Positions 11,856 to 23,166 of a stretch of 64,000 bases of DNA are shown here, one piece after another (the first letter of the stretch is position 1; every line of letters begins with the position of its first letter). Location: contig OX457063.1 of NCBI GenBank assembly GCA_949752795.1, positions 69,835,783 through 69,899,782 on the forward strand. Direction: 5' to 3'. Under the pieces are notes generated by a model. The model was given only the letters and a program-made list of their open reading frames with translations. It did not search any database and was not told the DNA's origin. The translations under genes were made by a program, and so were the position numbers. The stretch is from Hyperoodon ampullatus. Lineage: Eukaryota > Chordata > Mammalia > Artiodactyla > Ziphiidae.

Positions 11856-11989
11856 GTGTCATCTTTGAGATTAAAAAATAAGAATATATATTCCTTATAT
11901 AGTTTAGAAATGTAGGAATCATGTTTCTTTAGTTTACTTGGCATTACACTGGCAAACTCAGATGCATATAAAAAAAGACTGATTTGTTT

Positions 11990-12198
11990 ACTTAATATGA
12001 GTTCAGTTCTTATCATGTGCAGGGCACATGCTAGGCAGTGGGGATATAACAATGAACCAAGTGGGCAGGCATGATTCCAGCTGTAAAGGAAATCAGCAAA
12101 AGCAAACAGAGATTTACACATTTTGTTATTTAACTGGAATACTGATGAGCGTCATGAGGTAAAGATTAAGGTGCTAAGAGAGACTATAACAAAGGGGC
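11990..12198 (-). mobile_element. L2 LINE fragment, part 1
   Basis: Antisense L2 text: 'gtgcagggcacatgctaggc', then 'agtggggatataacaatgaa'. It continues past the MLT1 LTR at 12541-12700 ('aagcgacatttaaactgtgg'). Confidence 0.7.
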
Positions 12199-12535
12199 TG
12201 CTATAGACCAAATGTTTGTGTCCCCTCATAATTCATGTGTTAAAACCTAACACCTGACGTGATGCTGTTGGAACTGGGGCCTTTGGGAAGTGATTACATC
12301 ATGAGGGCTGAGCCCTCATGAATGGGATTAATACTCATAAAAAAAGGGGCCTGACAGAGCTCCCTCACTCCTTCCACTGTGTGAGGTTACAGGAAGTGGG
12401 CTCTCACCACTGAATCTGCTGGCACATTGATCTTGGACTTCCCAGCCTCCATAACTGTGAGAAGTATGTTTCTGTGGTTTATAAGCTACCTAGTCTACGG
12501 TATTTTTGTTACAGCAACCCAAATGGAATAAGACA
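12199..12535 (+). mobile_element. MLT1-type MaLR solo LTR
   Basis: TGCTATAGACC...AATAAGACA termini are 337 bp apart. Diagnostic internal text includes 'ggggcctttgggaagtgatt', 'gagccctcatgaatgggatt' and 'cttggacttcccagcctcca'. The flanks ggggc/ggggt fit a 5-bp duplication with one mismatch. The LTR splits an L2. Confidence 0.9.
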
Positions 12536-12540
12536 GGGGT

Positions 12541-12700
12541 CTTATCCAAGCTGAGAGTATCTGAGGAAGCGACATTTAAACTGTGGTTTGAAAGAGTGGG
12601 GTGGGAGTGTTGGGTGAAGTGACTTAGTGGAGAAAGAAGTCTATATGAGGAGGTTTTCAGAGGAGAAAGAGGATGGCCTTGCTGGAGGTAGAACATGGGT
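12541..12700 (-). mobile_element. L2 LINE fragment, part 2
   Basis: Continuation of the antisense L2 after the MLT1 insertion, with 'gaggaagcgacatttaaact' and the purine-rich stretch typical of that region. Confidence 0.55.
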
Positions 12701-12704
12701 ATCA

Positions 12705-12915
12705 GCAGGTTAACAAGCTCCCCAGGTGATTCTGTTGTGGATCCTGGAATATGAATAACTGGGCTGGAGACTTTCTACTCAAAATGTGGTCCTAGTCTCT
12801 GCCATATTAGCATCACCAGAAGTTTGTTGGGACTTCCTTAAGTCTCAGTCAAAGTCTGTATAACAAAATCCCCAGATGATTTATATATTCATTACAGTTT
12901 GAGAAGAACTGGGTT
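12705..12915. mobile_element. hAT-type miniature element relic
   Basis: 'aacaagctccccaggtgatt' and '...caaaatccccagatgattta...gtttgagaagaactggg' are terminal-type blocks of MER hAT elements. The subfamily is not certain. Confidence 0.5.
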
Positions 12916-13117
12916 AGAAGAACTTAAAAAAAGAAAAAGCCAACATGCACTAAGGATGGTGCACAGAGAATAAGGGTAAGAGTGATTGGATGAGGCTGTT
13001 GGAGCAAGCAGAGCTCAGATCATGTACAGCTAAGAACAGTGTCTCCAAAGAGGAGATGATTTAACTCAGTGAGTGTGCGAGGCAACATAACGGAGTTAAG
13101 AAACAAAATGTTAGTAT

Positions 13118-13216
13118 TCTTATCTATCTACCTATTCATCCATCCATCTACATCTATCTATAATCTATTATCTATCTATTTAAAAATCTATCTATTATCT
13201 GTTTATCTACCTATAT
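13118..13216. repeat. (TCTA)n microsatellite
   Basis: An imperfect TCTA/TCCA tetranucleotide tract. Confidence 0.9.
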
Positions 13217-13261
13217 TTTTTTAACCCCAGAGGATAAGAAAATAGTATCCACCATGTTTTT

Positions 13262-13341
13262 GATTGTTCCATAGAGGGAGGATACTATCACTTTTAGTAA
13301 GCTGGAACAAGAGAAGCTAAATGTTCTACAATGTTGGTCAA
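13262..13341 (+). mobile_element. MER5-like hAT relic, split by a SINE
   Basis: 'gagaagctaaatgttctaca' matches the copy at 9640-9765. The SINE at 13357 inserted just downstream, and 'caaagaattttaccatattc' resumes after it at about 13545. Confidence 0.55.
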
Positions 13342-13356
13342 AGCCTCACATGACAT

Positions 13357-13531
13357 GGGCTTCCCTGGTGGCGCAGTGGTTGAGAGTCCACTGGGCCCGT
13401 GAGCCATGGCCGCTGAGCGGCTGGGCCCGTGAGCCATGGCCGCTGAGCCTGCGCGTCCAGAGCCTCTGCTCCGCAACGGGAGAGGCCACAACAGTGAGAG
13501 GCCCGCGTACCGCAAAAAAAAAAAAAAAAAA
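13357..13531 (+). mobile_element. CHR-type SINE, short form, internally rearranged
   Basis: It has a normal head ('gggcttccctggtggcgcag'), tail and A-run (13514-13532), with TSD agcctcacatgaca/agcttcacatgaca (13342-13355 and 13532-13545). Compared with the other copies it lacks about 70 nt after 'gagagtcc', including the B-box region. It carries a 27-nt block twice (13391-13417 and 13421-13447). Confidence 0.95.
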
Positions 13532-13549
13532 AGCTTCACATGACAAAGA

Positions 13550-13850
13550 ATTTTACCATATTCTCCATAATCGCGGATATATGTCATTATACATTTGTCC
13601 AAACCCATAGCATGTACAACACCAGGAATTAACTGTAATGTAAGCTATGGACTTTGGGTGATTGTGAGGTATCACTGTAGTTTCATCAGTTGTGACAAAT
13701 GCACCACTGTGGTGGGAAAGCCTGATAATGGAGGAGGCTATGCATGTATCAGGGCAGAAGGTATATGGGAAATCTCTGTACCTTCCTCTCAATTTTGCTG
13801 TGAACCTAAAATTGCTCTAAAAAAATGAAGTTTATTAAAAAATAAGAAAA
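13550..13850 (+). mobile_element. L1M-type LINE 3' end
   Basis: The text 'ctatggactttgggtgattg', 'gtgacaaatgcaccactgtg', 'gcagaaggtatatgggaaat' and 'ctcaattttgctgtgaacct' is the 3' UTR of mid-age L1M elements in sense orientation. It ends in an A-rich tail. Confidence 0.85.
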
Positions 13851-15323
13851 TATAGTACTTAATATGTGAATAACACCATCCTTCCTCAGTCTATCCAAGC
13901 ACCAAGTGTTCCCATGTTGTGTATAGTATGTGAGTTATTTGGATGTGAGTGTCCCCAAGGCAGATAACAGAGGCACCCTCACTTGTTTGTTGGCTTTTTG
14001 AAAACTGCAGTTGTGTACCATGTATACTCAATTAAGTGAATTTAAAGATTATACCTTCTGGTTTTACCTAAACTAACTGCCTCAAATTTGGATTTCCCAG
14101 TGATGTGAATAAAAGGTTAGCAACACTTTTCTCCTTCTGCATAAGAACTTGCCCTTTTATTAGCTTTCCAGCTCCTCACTTAGAGTCCTGATAAAGGTAG
14201 TAAGTCAAATAGGTTGCTAGGCAACAATGCTTACTGGTAAAAACGACTAAGTAAAAGGCTACAGCTGGACTGGGGGAACTGTAAGTTCCTAATGGGGACA
14301 CCATAGCTGTTGGTTGAGAGTGGCGATCTTAGAGCTGATTATGTCCTCATAAGAACCCCAGAAGCTACGCCTATGGAGTTGCTTCAAGAGATACTGGCTA
14401 CCAGGGAAGATCCTGAAACAAGCCAATATAGAGGCTCTCACAAACTTGAACCTGAGCTATCATATAGGAAGGGCAGAGACCACCCCCTGGACTGGGGTAA
14501 GAAGTGTTGAAGGACTCTCACAGAAGAGGAGTGCTTAGCTCTGACCTCTGGCAAGCTGTATTCCTAGCCTATATCCTTCTGAATGAATCTGAAGCCAAGC
14601 GTGGCCTAAGTAGTTGAAGAATATGAATATTCAATGGAGCCTTAAGACCCCCTAGTAGGCATTGCAATAGCCTCAAAAGATTCCTGCAAAAAACTCACTG
14701 ATTAGAAATAATACAAACATAAGCAGACAAGAAGAAAATGTCAGCATCAATACTTCTTTGACTCCTGGTACAAGCTCTTCATCAGCTACATTGCAAGATA
14801 AAAACAGTGACACTAGCCAGATCTAGTAAGTCTAGTAAGCAGTAAGTGAAAAAGATTAGAAAAATTATCAAGAAGACTCTTTGAAATATTAATTTAAATC
14901 TACTATTACTAATGATGTATGTTTTTCAGATACATGTTTCTATATTGAGCGTCTCTTGGGCCTTCAGCTATTCTGAGATGTAAGAGTATATATATATTAT
15001 GCCATGAAATCATAGCTAGTGGTATGATAAAGCCATCATGGTTAGCAAACATTTAAGAAGTAAGGTTCTGGAACCTTATTAAAAATATTTAACTGATGGC
15101 AAAAGAGTTTTGATGCCATTTGTAAATAAAAACAAAGTTTAAGATATTTTTGTTCTATTGTATTTTTAAAATTTCCATTTTTGTATATTTTTAAAGTATA
15201 TAATACATCATACAGTAAAATTGGCTTATATTTCATAAACAGATATACATATACTACAGATATATGCTGAATTTTTTTCCACTATGGACCTGGAGAAAAA
15301 TATTTGGAGATCGCTGCTGTTAA
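13851..15323. other. Unassigned non-coding DNA with an RFX-type palindrome
   Basis: No gene or known repeat recognised. A 13-bp X-box palindrome lies at 14213-14225. Confidence 0.5.
14213..14225. promoter_or_regulatory. RFX X-box-like palindrome
   Basis: GTTGCTAGGCAAC is two inverted GTTGC half-sites, the form bound by RFX-family factors that control ciliary and MHC-II genes. It is not inside a recognised repeat. Whether it is used is unknown. Confidence 0.55.
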
Positions 15324-15478
15324 GTAATGGTTCTCAACTCTGGCTAGTATTGGAATCATTTTTTCAAAACTTCCAGAATGCTTGGGCTCCTTGTCACACA
15401 CACAGTGTTAGAATTTCTGGGAATGAAACCCAAGGATTAATAGTTTTAAAAGCTCCACAGGTAATTCTGAGATAGAGC
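15324..15478. mobile_element. hAT-type miniature element (MER58-like), truncated by an LTR
   Basis: 'aatggttctcaactctggct' is the usual terminus and 'aaaagctccacaggtaattc' is the inner part of the far end. The far terminus is missing where the LTR starts at 15479. Confidence 0.6.
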
Positions 15479-15699
15479 TGTTACCTACCTCTGGAGTCCG
15501 TCCCCAGCAAGGGTTCTTCTTCCTGGGGTCACTCAAGCCAACAGAATGAGTTTTTGTTTCGGAAGCAAAGGAAAGCTTCATTCTTTGATCAAAAAACAGA
15601 AAGGTCACAGCTGGCTCATCCACGCTCTCCCCGCACAAACCGTGGTCACGGCTGTTTTATGGGGAACTCGCTGCAGGGGTGTGGGGTGTGATGGCTGCG

Positions 15700-15766
15700 G
15701 AGTTCTCGCGAGTTGCCTGCGGAGCTCTCGCGAGTTGCCTGCGGTGCTCTCGCGAGTTGCCTGTGG
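15700..15766. repeat. 22-bp tandem repeat with TCTCGCGAG boxes
   Basis: Three full units and a partial one. Each full unit has TCTCGCGAG (15704-15712, 15726-15734, 15748-15756), the CGCG element bound by BANP in CpG-island promoters. Confidence 0.9.
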
Positions 15767-15820
15767 TGCTCACGTTCCAGATCGCGAGGCGGAGCGCAGG
15801 CCCTCTGCACACGGCCCGCC

Positions 15821-15832
15821 GCCGCCATCTTG
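15821..15832 (-). promoter_or_regulatory. YY1-type site
   Basis: GCCGCCATCTTG on the plus strand is CAAGATGGCGGC on the minus strand, a full-strength YY1 consensus. It sits upstream of the tandem CGCG boxes in the LTR orientation. Confidence 0.65.
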
Positions 15833-16009
15833 AACTGTTGTGAGGTGCTCAGCGTGACTGCACGTGTCTCTGTACCTGCGTCTGCACATGGCCCTTGAAG
15901 CTACAGTGTCGGCAGAAGCCAGTTCGCACTAGGAACTCTGGTGTGAAGGGCTGGGCGCGAGGCCTCTGCACGCAGCCTCCTGTGAGCAAGTGCATCTAGA
16001 CCAAGCACA

Positions 16010-18420
16010 AAGGGAAAAAAAAAAGGTTAGACTTAATTTTCTTACCCAGATTCTATTTTTCCTTCCCACGAACTGTTAATGGGCTTTGCTGGGGACAGAG
16101 CCACGCCAAGGGGTCACAGTTTAGAGACAAGGGAAGAGTTTCTCAAACTATACTCAGTTCCCAGACTACCTGCAGCAGAATTACCACAGGGAGGGGGGCT
16201 TATTGAATCAGAATCTTGGGACTATGAAGGTGTTCTATATTTGGTACCGTTCTAAGGCTTTTCTTTTAAACTCTCAAATACTTTTAATGTGACTGTAATT
16301 CCCATTTTATACAAGAGAATACCGAGGATTAGAGAGGATAAGGGACACTCGGGTAAGAGTCACAGAGGTGCCCAAAGGGGATCTGAATTGTTAACAAGCT
16401 CTATGGGGGAGTCCTATACACACCATAGTCTGAGAAGCATTAGTACAGAGTAGAGAAACTTCCCTCCGCATTCGTTATCTTCACACTAAGAAATTCCAAA
16501 GCAGTCACCAGGAGCAATTTTACCAGAGAAAAATTAACTTTCTGCCTTTAAGTGTGCACAGCAATTATAGGAGTTCATTGGTATGAAATATATTCATGTT
16601 AAAGCGTATCTGGGTTAGCATTTATATTATTTTGATAATTCCTTTTTTACAATATAGTAGTCGTTCACTGGAAAAGCTCAGAACAATAACTGTCTTCTGT
16701 TATTTCACATTATGCATACAAGCAGAATAAATAAAGTGTAATTTTTAAAATTTGAGTATAATCAAGGTTGACAGAAGCTAATTAAGTAGGACATACGCAG
16801 AAAAGCTCTTAATTAGCTTAAAAAAATTTTTCACTTACCTTGTTACTTCAACTCTTAAGAAGAAAGGAGCCAAGAAAAAAAATGGCAAAGCACGTATGTG
16901 TGGAAGGAAGGCTATGACTCAGACCACCTGGGCGCAAAGGCAGTTGTTAAAAACATGGGAGAGCGGCTAAGGCAGAATGACTCTGACCTTGTGTTTAAGA
17001 GTTGTTATCTAACTAAATGGAGGAGAAACTTAATATAATTATTCCCCCTGCTGGGGTTAGCTAAATTCATGTCATCTTGTTGGGAAATAATCAGAAGAGA
17101 AATAAAGTGAGGCAGGTGGTTTCTGACAATACGTCCCAAGAACCATGTGCATGCCACAAAATGTGTGTGTGTGCTCACATAGATACGAACTGTATTTGTT
17201 TATGCATACTAAATTCAGTTTGTCTCGCAGATGTTAGCATTTTTTTTGTCTTTTTGGATGAGTAAAGGTAGCACATTTGTGGCCTATTGCGTGGCACAGG
17301 ATGGCAGACAAATTTTATTTGACCTCACAATATTGGTGAATACAGCGTTTGAATAATGTTGACTTCATTATTAACATTTAAAGGTGGAGAAATTCCACAT
17401 AAAATCCCAGACTTCTGTTTCGCTTTCATCATGGGAAGAAATGGCAACATTTAATCTCTGTTCCTACATGGCACTCATACTGTCTTGTATGTTCAGGCCT
17501 TTTTATTCTTTTACCTGCATTTAATTTATGATGCCTATCCTGGGGGGATAAAATGAAGAAGTGATATGTGGGAGGGATAAATTTATCCCGTCTTTATTCT
17601 ATTCTTGGTACCATAAGCCTTGACTGTTATGTATGAAGCTAAGACCTTTCCAGTCTTTATTTTATTTAAAACTGTCAAACCGTGTTTACTAGATGAGAAT
17701 ACTGGAATTCAGGAGGATAAGTAAGTCCACCAAGGTCATACAGCTCATGGCAGAGGCAGGAGGAAATCAAGATCTGTTTCGGCTCTTTCTGCTATTGTAT
17801 GATCATGACTGGAGTTAAAATAATGTCTTCAGCACTCCTGCACGCTCACATATTTTCCTTCCTGTTTTGACTACTATCGGTAGTGAGTTTTGTTGTCAGA
17901 TATCTTTCAGCTGCATCAGATCTATAAGTATCAGAGGAAACATCAACAAATGTTTATTAGCAGCTGTTACATGAAAGGTAATGAACTAGATTACATGTCT
18001 TAGATGTGGCCCCAGTTGAAAGTGGAGTAGAGGCATTAAGAGAAATGCACAAATAACTACAATACTAAATGCAGTATATGGAATGTATCATGAGTGTGGT
18101 AGAAAGAAATTGCTACAGAAGATGAGAGAAGGAAGAAATCTTTCAGGATGTGTGGCATGAACTCCTGGGTGGACTGTATGGTTATTGGCTTTCACCTTTT
18201 ATCTTGCTTTCTTCCTGTGTTCTCAGGTCTCTAGCTGATACATATATTGTCCAAATGTGTATGTGTGTATAGAAATAGATTAAGATATAATTGTTTATAC
18301 ACACCTAAATGCACAGAATGGGCCTGGAGAGTAATCTAGAACTCATCTCAGAATTACACAAGTCAGAATCTAGATCCTTGCTTTTAATAGATGTCAAATG
18401 CTAGTATGATAAACATCAAG
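16010..18420. other. Mostly unassigned, with small MIR/L2/MER relics
   Basis: 16118-16215 ('gtttctcaaactatactcag...aatcagaatcttgggacta') looks like a MER relic. 16260-16365 ('cccattttatacaagagaat') and 17660-17790 ('ccaaggtcatacagctcatg') are MIR/L2-like. An inverted TAATTA pair lies at 16775-16819. The rest is unassigned. Confidence 0.45.
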
Positions 18421-18692
18421 AGACCATGTAGAATATTGGGTAAGGGTTCAGATTTTGGGTCACACTATCTGGGTTTAAATCCAAGCTATGCTATTTATTA
18501 TCTGTATAACCTTGGGCGAGTTACCTATTCTCTTGGTGCCTCAGTTTGCTTGTTTATAAAATGGGGATAAGAAGAGTGTACCTGCCTTCTGCGGTTATGG
18601 TGAGAATTAACATGAGTTAATATACATAAATTACTTAAAATAGTGTCTTTCTCATAGTAAGGATGATATTAAAGTTAGCTATTATTATTATT
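18421..18692 (+). repeat. MIR SINE
   Basis: An almost full-length MIR: 'gtttaaatccaagctatgct', 'taaccttgggcgagttacct', 'gtgcctcagtttgcttgttt', 'tataaaatggggataagaag', ending in the '...catagtaaggatgatatt' region. Confidence 0.9.
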
Positions 18693-19350
18693 ACAACAAT
18701 GTAATACACTGATCTTTTCAATAGTCAAATAAAACCATGTTTAATGATATCCATTTTTCGGTGTCTCTCCATTTAGTAACATAAGTAATCATCTATTCAG
18801 AAGCTGCTGTTCTTAAGTCATTGCACAGTTTCCTCTCATTTCTGGGTTTGCTGTCAGGCCAGCTTGTTTCATGGTTAGCACCACTAGGAAAATTCTAAGA
18901 AAGGTAAGAAGAGGGAAGAATAAATCTTAAGTAGTATTGGTAGTTTGTGATGCATGAACCTAATGAAAAAATACCCTGCCTGCCATCCCTTCAATTTCTC
19001 TGGGATCTAAAGTACTGCAGTGTCAGGGGAAGACACCAAATGTGTTTCACAGCTCAGTGTAGAAAGTTATTCTTTCTCCCCAGGTCCTTTTAGATCACGT
19101 GCCCAATTTTTTATGTAAAGGAAGAATCAGGGACATATAAAAACACAGTTAAGGTTTTAAATTTCTATGTAGATAATTATTTTCTGTTTCATTTTATGGG
19201 AAAATATAGATTTTGCACTGAGGAAAAAATACCTTAGATATTTGAAGCTTTATCCATATGCAGTCAATGCTACATGTTAACATTATTATAGTTCATTAGG
19301 TTTTAAAAGTTAAATATCAAATCCCTAAATTTATCTTTTAAACTACTTTA
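18693..19350. other. Unassigned non-coding DNA
   Basis: No gene or repeat recognised. Confidence 0.5.
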
Positions 19351-19359
19351 ATGATGTAA

Positions 19360-20645
19360 ACATTCAAATAACTTTATTGAGGTAAATTTAACATAACAGT
19401 ACAACATAACAGTAGAACAATAGAGCCTCATTTTTAAGTGTATAATTATTTGCATTTAAGATACAAAGTGTTCAAACTGAAAAAGTTTACTCATGTCACT
19501 TTGCAGTCAATTGCCTTTGCAACTCTTGGCCTCAGGGAACAACTCATTTGTTTTCTGAAATTATAGATTAGTTTTATCTGTTGTAGACTTTCACATAAAT
19601 GGAATATGATATTTTGTGAGCATGGTTTCATGTGCTTATCAGTCATTTGTATATCTTATTTTATGTAGTGTCTGTGCAAATCTTTTGCCGATTTTTAGGT
19701 TGGGTTGATTATCTTCTTACTGGGTTGTAGGAGTTCTCAAAATATTCTGGACACCAATCCTTTGCCAAATATTATGTATTGTGAATATTTTTTCCCGGTT
19801 TGTGGCTTGTCTTTTTATTTTATTAATGCTATGTTTTAAAGAACAGAACTTTAATATTTTGATGGAGTCAGGTTGAAGCTGTATTTACCTTTTATGACCT
19901 ACCTTCTGAGGTTACATAGCACCACTTCTGTGGTATTGTTAGTAAAAGCAGTTGCAAAGCTCTGCCAAGGTTCAGGATTATGAAACATGGACTCCATCTC
20001 TTGATGGGGGACAGGAAAGTTCTGAAAGAGCATGCGGATTGAGAATTACTGTTGTACCAATTTTGTAAAATACATAAAAGACAATCCGGTGTCTTTAAAA
20101 AATGTGTCTGTTTCATCTAAATAGTCGAATTAGGTGTGAAGTATTCATGATAATCATAGTATCCTTTTAATATTAGTAGGATCTGTAAAAACATCCCTTC
20201 TTTGATTCTTATTACTGTTGATGTGTGTCTTCTCTCTTTTTTCTTCATTAGACTAGCTAGAATTTTATAAAATTTATTGATTTTTATGAAAGAACCAGTT
20301 TATGCTCTCGCCAGTTTTCTCTATTTTTAAATTTTATTGATCTTCTTTATAATTTTCTTTATTCCCCTTACTATGGATTTAATATGTTCCTCTTATTCTA
20401 GCTTATTAAGTTAGAAGCTTAGATCATTGGTTCAGGCTTTTATTCTTTTTTAATTCAAGCATTTAAAATTATAAGTGTTATTCTAAGCACCTCTAGAGAT
20501 GCATCTCATAAATTCTGATATGCTGTGTTTTTATTATCACTCAGTTAAAATATTTTTAATCTTCCTTTGAGTTCTTCTTTGACTCAGGGTTATTTAGAAG
20601 TGTTATGTTTAATTTCCAGATAAATGAGGATTTTCTACTTTTCTT
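19360..20645 (-). mobile_element. Old L1 (A), left part
   Basis: Plus-strand text is the complement of an old L1 3' end and ORF2: 'aactttattgaggtaaattt', 'cttttgccgatttttaggtt', 'tcttcattagactagctaga', 'gaagtgttatgtttaatttc'. It breaks off near 20640 in the block 'gaggattttcta' and resumes near 23630 with 'attctgctatggtcaaaaaa', which directly follows in L1 order. Reading frames are destroyed. Confidence 0.8.
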
Positions 20646-21473
20646 TTTTCTATTGATTTATTATTGAAGTAAAATTCATAAACATAAAATCACTCAGTTT
20701 TAAGTGTACAATTCACTGACATTTAATACATTCAGAATTTTGTACAACCATCACTACTTCTAGTTCCAAAAGATTTTGATCATCCTGAAAGGAAGCCCTG
20801 CATCCTTAAAGCAGTCACTCCCCAATCTCCCCTCTTCCTGGCACCTGGCAACCCCTAATCTTTTCTCTCTCTATGGATTTGCCTATTCTGGATATTTCAT
20901 ATGAAAATTGAATCATACAATATGCAACCTCTTATGTCTGGCTCCTTTTACTTAGCACAATGATTCGGCTATTCATCCATGTTGTAGCATGTATCAGTAC
21001 TTCATTTCTTCTTATGGCTGAATAATAATCCACTGTGTGAATGTAGTTTTGTTTATCCATTCAGCAGTTGAAGGACATTCGGGTGGTTTCCAACTTATAG
21101 CTCTTTGTGGGCAAGTTTTTTTTTTTGAATATCTGTTTTCAATTCTTGTGGGCATGTACCTAGTTGTGAAATTGCTGGGAACATGGTAATTCTATGTTTA
21201 ACTTTTTGAGGACCTACACAACTGTTTTCCACAGTAGCTGCACTGTTTTACATTTCTACCAAGCAGTGTGTGCAATGTCTTCACATCTTGGCATCATTTA
21301 TTTTCTATTTTTTTGATTATAGCCATCCTAGTTGATGAGTAGTGGTATCTCACTATGATTTTGATTTGCATTTCCCTAATGACTAATGATATTGAGCATC
21401 TTTTCATGTGCTTGTTGGCCATTTATATATCTTCTTGGTAAAAATACCTATTCAAGTCTTTTGCTCATTTTTT

Positions 21474-21679
21474 TTTTTTTTTTTTTGCGGTATGCGGGCC
21501 TCTCACTGTTGTGGCCTCTCCCATTGCGGAGCACAGGCTCCGGACGCGCAGGCTCAGCAGCCAAGGCTCATGGGCCCAGCCGCTCCGCGGCACGTGGGAT
21601 CCTCCCAGACCGGGACACGAACCCGTGTCCCCTGCATCGGCAGGCGGACTCTCAACCACTGCGCCACCACGGAAGCCCC
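21474..21679 (-). mobile_element. CHR-type SINE, short form
   Basis: Reverse copy with a T-run and the head ending 'gccaccacggaagcccc'. TSD tgctcatttttt at 21462-21473 and 21680-21691. Inserted in L1 (B). Confidence 0.96.
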
Positions 21680-21758
21680 TGCTCATTTTTTAAATTGTGT
21701 TTTTTGTCTTTTTGTTGTTGAGTTGTAAGAGTCCTTTATACATTCTGGATACTAAACT

Positions 21759-21768
21759 TTTTTTTTTA

Positions 21769-21800
<32 letters not shown>

Positions 21801-22126
21801 TATGGCTGTGCTGGGTCTTCATTGCTGTGGGCAGGCTTTTTTCTCTAGTTGCAGTAAGCGGGAGCCACTCTTCGTTGTGGTGTGCAGGCTTCTCATTGTC
21901 GTGGCTTCTCGTTGCAGAGCATGGGCTCTAGGCATGCGGGCTTCAGTAGTTGTGGCACATGGGCTCAGTAGTTGTGGCTTACGGGCTCTAGAGCACAAGC
22001 TCAGTAGTCGTGGCACATGGGGCTTAGTTGCTCCGTGGCATGTGGGGTCCTCCTGGACCAGGGCTTGAACCCGTGTCCCCTGCATTGGCATGTGGATTCT
22101 TAACCACTGTGCCACCAGGGAAGTCC
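21759..22126 (-). mobile_element. CHR-type SINE, long form
   Basis: Long form with repeated 'cagtagttgtgg' units and a (GATT)n tail (21769-21800). The 14-bp TSD ctggatactaaact is perfect (21745-21758 and 22127-22140). Inserted in L1 (B). Confidence 0.96.
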
Positions 22127-23166
22127 CTGGATACTAAACTCTTATGAGATATATGACTTGTAATTATTTTCTCCCATTATGTGGATTGTTTTTTCACTTT
22201 CTTGATAGTGTCTTTGGATGTACAAAAGTTTTACATTTTGTTGAAATTTAATTTACCTGTTTTTTTTTTCTCTTTTTGCTTGTGTCTTTAGTGTCATACA
22301 TAAGAATCCTTTGCCAAATCTATGTTTATAAAGATTTACCAAATATTTTTCTTGTTTAAGATACTCTTCTTTCCTCATTGTATAGTCTTGGCACTCCTGT
22401 TGAAAATCAGTTGGCCATAGGTGTATGGCTTTATTTCTGGACTCGCAGTTCTATTCCATTGGTCTAAATGTCTATCCTTATGCCAGTATCCTTCTCTTGA
22501 TCACTGAAGCTTTGTAGTAAATTTTGAAATCCAGAAGTTTTGGTGCTCCAACTTTATTATTCTTTTTCAAGAGTCTTTTTGGCCATATGGGTCCCTTAAA
22601 ATCTCATATGAATTTTAGGATCTGCTTTTCCATCTGCCAAAAAAAATGCCATTGATATTTCAATAGTGATTGTATTGAATCTGTAGATTGCTTTGGGGAG
22701 TATTGCCATCTTAATGTTGTCTTCTAGCCCACGAACATAGACATCTTTCCATTTATTTAGGTCTTCTTTCATGTCTTTAAGCAATGTTATGTAGTTTCCA
22801 GTATACAGGTCTTGCAGCTTTTTGGTTAAATTTATTCCAAAACATTTTAATCTTTCTTGATGTTATCGTAAATGGAATTGTTTTCTTAATTCTTTTTTGA
22901 ACTGTTTATTGCTATAGAAATACAATTGATTTTTGCATGTTGATCTGTATCCTGCAACTTTGATGAATTTACTTATTAACTCTAATAGATTTTTACAGGT
23001 TCTTTAAGATTTTCTAAATGTAAAATCATGTCATCTGTAATAGAGATAATTTTACTTATTAATTTCCAAAATGGATGCCTTTAACTTCTATTTTTGTTTT
23101 GTTTTTGGGAAAATTGCTCTAGTTAAAACTTCCAGAGCAATGTTGAATAGAAATGATGAAAGTGGG

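Larger units (their letters stand above)
15479..16009 (-). mobile_element. CpG-rich solo ERV LTR
   Basis: Termini fit an LTR on the minus strand: left TGTTACC (complement ends GGTAACA) and right AGCACA (complement starts TGTGCT), about 531 bp apart. On the minus strand the CpG-rich U3 comes first, with a YY1-type site (15821-15832) and a 22-bp tandem repeat (15700-15765). A CATAAAAC TATA-like box follows near 15655-15662, then an R-U5-like part. No clear TSD was found and no internal viral sequence is adjacent. Called an LTR from architecture; a non-viral CpG element is the alternative. Confidence 0.6.

Noticed and set aside
13357..13390. Possible tRNA gene at SINE heads.
   Set aside because: The A-box-like head belongs to the tRNA-derived SINE. 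No cloverleaf with acceptor stem and anticodon can be drawn.
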